Positions 62,481-64,000 of a DNA stretch of 64,000 nt are shown here, piece by piece. The DNA lies in NCBI RefSeq assembly GCF_000571935.1, contig NZ_ATAX01000022.1, positions 1-64,000 of the forward strand, written 5' to 3'. The translations under genes and the position numbers were made by a program. The notes under the pieces were generated by a model. The model had not been told where the DNA came from. It saw only the letters and a list, made by a program, of their open reading frames with translations, and made no database searches. How positions within the stretch are numbered: position 1 is the first letter of the stretch; each line of letters starts with the position of its first letter. Source of the DNA: Ruminococcus flavefaciens 007c. Lineage in GTDB: Bacteria; Bacillota; Clostridia; Oscillospirales; Ruminococcaceae.

Positions 62481-64000
62481 ACAGTATAGTAAATACAAGA
62501 AAATAGAGTTGGAAGAATCGCCATTTCATTTTCTTTTAAACGCAAATATTGAGCTTAACCCACATCAGATCAATGCATTCTGTGCAGCTATACAAGCTTT
62601 AAAAACAGGCGGAATCGTATTGGCTGATGAAGTAGGCTTAGGAAAAACAATAGAGGCAGGTCTTGTCCTGAAATACGTAATAGACTCAGGCAAAAATCAT
62701 ATTCTTATCTCACTGCCTGCGTCGTTACGAAAACAATGGGAAATCGAACTCTTAGAAAAATTCGGCTTAACCTCCTATATTCTTGATAAGCAAACAGTTG
62801 AGAAGGATTTTAAATATTGGGCTTCAAGGCTAACCGATAGCTCAAAACAGAGCATAATAATCACATCATATGCTTATTCATCAAAGCTTATGAAAGCCTT
62901 TCCAAAAGCAAAATGGGATTTTATTATTATAGATGAAGCACATAATCTTAGAAATGTTTTTCACGGAACTAAGAGAGCAAAGAACCTTTTTGAGTTGTCG
63001 AAAGGAATTCCGAAAATTTTGCTTACAGCTACGCCTCTTCAAAACTCGTTGACTGATCTTCATGGATTAATATCGTTTATAGATCCACGTATATTTGGAA
63101 GCGAAAAAGTATTTGTTAAGCGATATGTAAATGATCAGGACTATGCAGATTTAAAACATGAATTACTCCCTGTCTTGTATCGTACACTCAGAAAAGACGT
63201 TGCTAAGTACATGAACTTCAAGAAAAGGATATGCAAAACAGTAGACTTTTCTCTTTCAGTTGATGAAATTGAATTATATCAAAGAGTAAACGACTTTCTG
63301 AAAAGAGACATCCTATATTCTATTCCGACTTCAAACAGAGGGCTTATTATCCTTGTTATACGTAAATTGCTTGCATCTTCAAGCTTTGCTTTAATAGAAA
63401 CCTTTGAAGTCCTAAAACAAAGGCTTGAAAAGCTATATCAAGGCACAAGATCAGCTAACGCCCAGGAAGGCTTCGATTTATTCTGGAGCTATGTTGAGGA
63501 TGAAATTGACGAATCCGGCTTTGAAGAACCTGACGATGAAGATACTGTGATTCAAAAGCAGTATATAAAGTCTGAAATAGATGAAATCGATGAAATAATT
63601 ACTGTAGCTAATAGAATTTCCACAAACGCTAAGCTCCAGGCGCTGAAATCAGCTATTAAAATTGCTTTCGATTATCAGCAAGAGCACGAAATATCGCAGA
63701 AGGTTGTAGTTTTTACAGAATCAAAACGTACTCAAAAATATATAGCAAATGAGCTTAGAAAAGAAGGATATCAAGATGATGATATTGTTCTTTTCAACGG
63801 TGATTTTGATGATGCTATGTCAAAAGAGTTATACCGTGCTTGGCAGGTCAAGAACTTCGGCAAGGTCAATTACGGCAGAAGTGTGGAATACAAGCACGCT
63901 ATCGTTGATTATTTCAAAAACAACGCAAAGATACTCATATGTACAGATGCAGGTTCAGAAGGTCTTAACCTTCAGTTCTGCAACGCAGTGATCAACTATG
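62458..64000 (+). CDS. drmD: SNF2-family helicase, DrmD-like (partial)
   Basis: Runs off the window; 514 residues are visible. GTG 62458 is preceded by GAGGGTGA with five-base spacing and overlaps the methyltransferase. SNF2/RapA-type motifs: I VLADEVGLGKTIEAGLVL (near 57), Ia ISLPASLRKQWE, II IIIDEAHNLRN (near 160), III LLTATPLQNSLTDL (near 186), and in the second lobe VVVFTESKRTQ, then ILICTDAGSEGLNLQ, with a charged insert in between. In class 1 DISARM a SNF2-like helicase is DrmD. Its pairing here with a DrmMII-type methylase is unusual. No stop codon occurs in the visible part. Confidence 0.83.
   Translation, partial: MKHNLLLEQYSKYKKIELEESPFHFLLNANIELNPHQINAFCAAIQALKTGGIVLADEVGLGKTIEAGLVLKYVIDSGKNHILISLPASLRKQWEIELLEKFGLTSYILDKQTVEKDFKYWASRLTDSSKQSIIITSYAYSSKLMKAFPKAKWDFIIIDEAHNLRNVFHGTKRAKNLFELSKGIPKILLTATPLQNSLTDLHGLISFIDPRIFGSEKVFVKRYVNDQDYADLKHELLPVLYRTLRKDVAKYMNFKKRICKTVDFSLSVDEIELYQRVNDFLKRDILYSIPTSNRGLIILVIRKLLASSSFALIETFEVLKQRLEKLYQGTRSANAQEGFDLFWSYVEDEIDESGFEEPDDEDTVIQKQYIKSEIDEIDEIITVANRISTNAKLQALKSAIKIAFDYQQEHEISQKVVVFTESKRTQKYIANELRKEGYQDDDIVLFNGDFDDAMSKELYRAWQVKNFGKVNYGRSVEYKHAIVDYFKNNAKILICTDAGSEGLNLQFCNAVINY

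Noticed and set aside
1-64000. Prophage, CRISPR array, tRNA or rRNA genes
   Set aside because: No capsid, portal, terminase or lysis genes, no regularly spaced direct repeats, and no tRNA- or rRNA-like sequence was noticed; the recombinases are explained by mobilizable elements.

Overview
The window looks like a Clostridia genome of the Ruminococcus type (Oscillospiraceae). The evidence is strong GGAGG-type ribosome binding sites, moderate GC, a dockerin-bearing secreted protein, and a conjugative-element gene set (CD1107/DUF4366, DUF4315, topoisomerase III, giant primase-methylase-helicase) typical of integrative elements in gut Firmicutes. No rRNA, tRNA or CRISPR array was seen.

Region 1 (about 1-43637) is the downstream half of an integrative conjugative element, mostly on the + strand. 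It holds a membrane protein with a degenerate M23-like end, DUF4315 and DUF4366 proteins, small membrane proteins, an orphan C5-cytosine methyltransferase, a minus-strand XRE/HEPN pair, topB, a run of coiled-coil and repeat-domain proteins, and a giant primase/methylase/SNF2-helicase gene. That giant gene (14377-43637) is split twice. Element A (about 20403-31647, 11.2 kb) and element B (about 35348-42521, 7.2 kb) each carry a large serine recombinase, a TnpW-like gene, an 18-codon micro-ORF, a DUF4315 gene, a candidate oriT, a promoter with a structured leader, mobC and a relaxase. Removing both at the inferred junctions restores one uninterrupted frame of 3613 codons. Element A carries two ECF sigma/anti-sigma pairs and a dockerin protein whose repeats resemble the outer domain of one anti-sigma factor. 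Element B carries a topB remnant, a YeiH-type exporter and a divergent LysR regulator.

Region 2 (43640-47109) is a minus-strand cassette of three genes: an HNH-like nuclease with hydrophobic C-terminal region, a Gly/Ala-rich membrane protein and a DUF697-like membrane protein. It is bracketed by two copies of a 27-bp palindrome; a third copy lies at 4306.

Region 3 (47242 to the window end) is the most interesting part: a probable anti-phage locus built round a DISARM core. One operon encodes a HIRAN protein, a coiled-coil protein, an Hsp70-like ATPase, a UvrD-like SF1 helicase, DrmA and DrmB. A second transcript, from a very similar promoter, encodes a DrmMII-type cytosine methyltransferase and a SNF2 helicase (DrmD-like) that starts at GTG 62458 and runs off the window. 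The chaperone/HIRAN/SF1 genes beside drmA-drmB, and the mix of class 1 and class 2 DISARM features, are the best candidate for an undescribed system.
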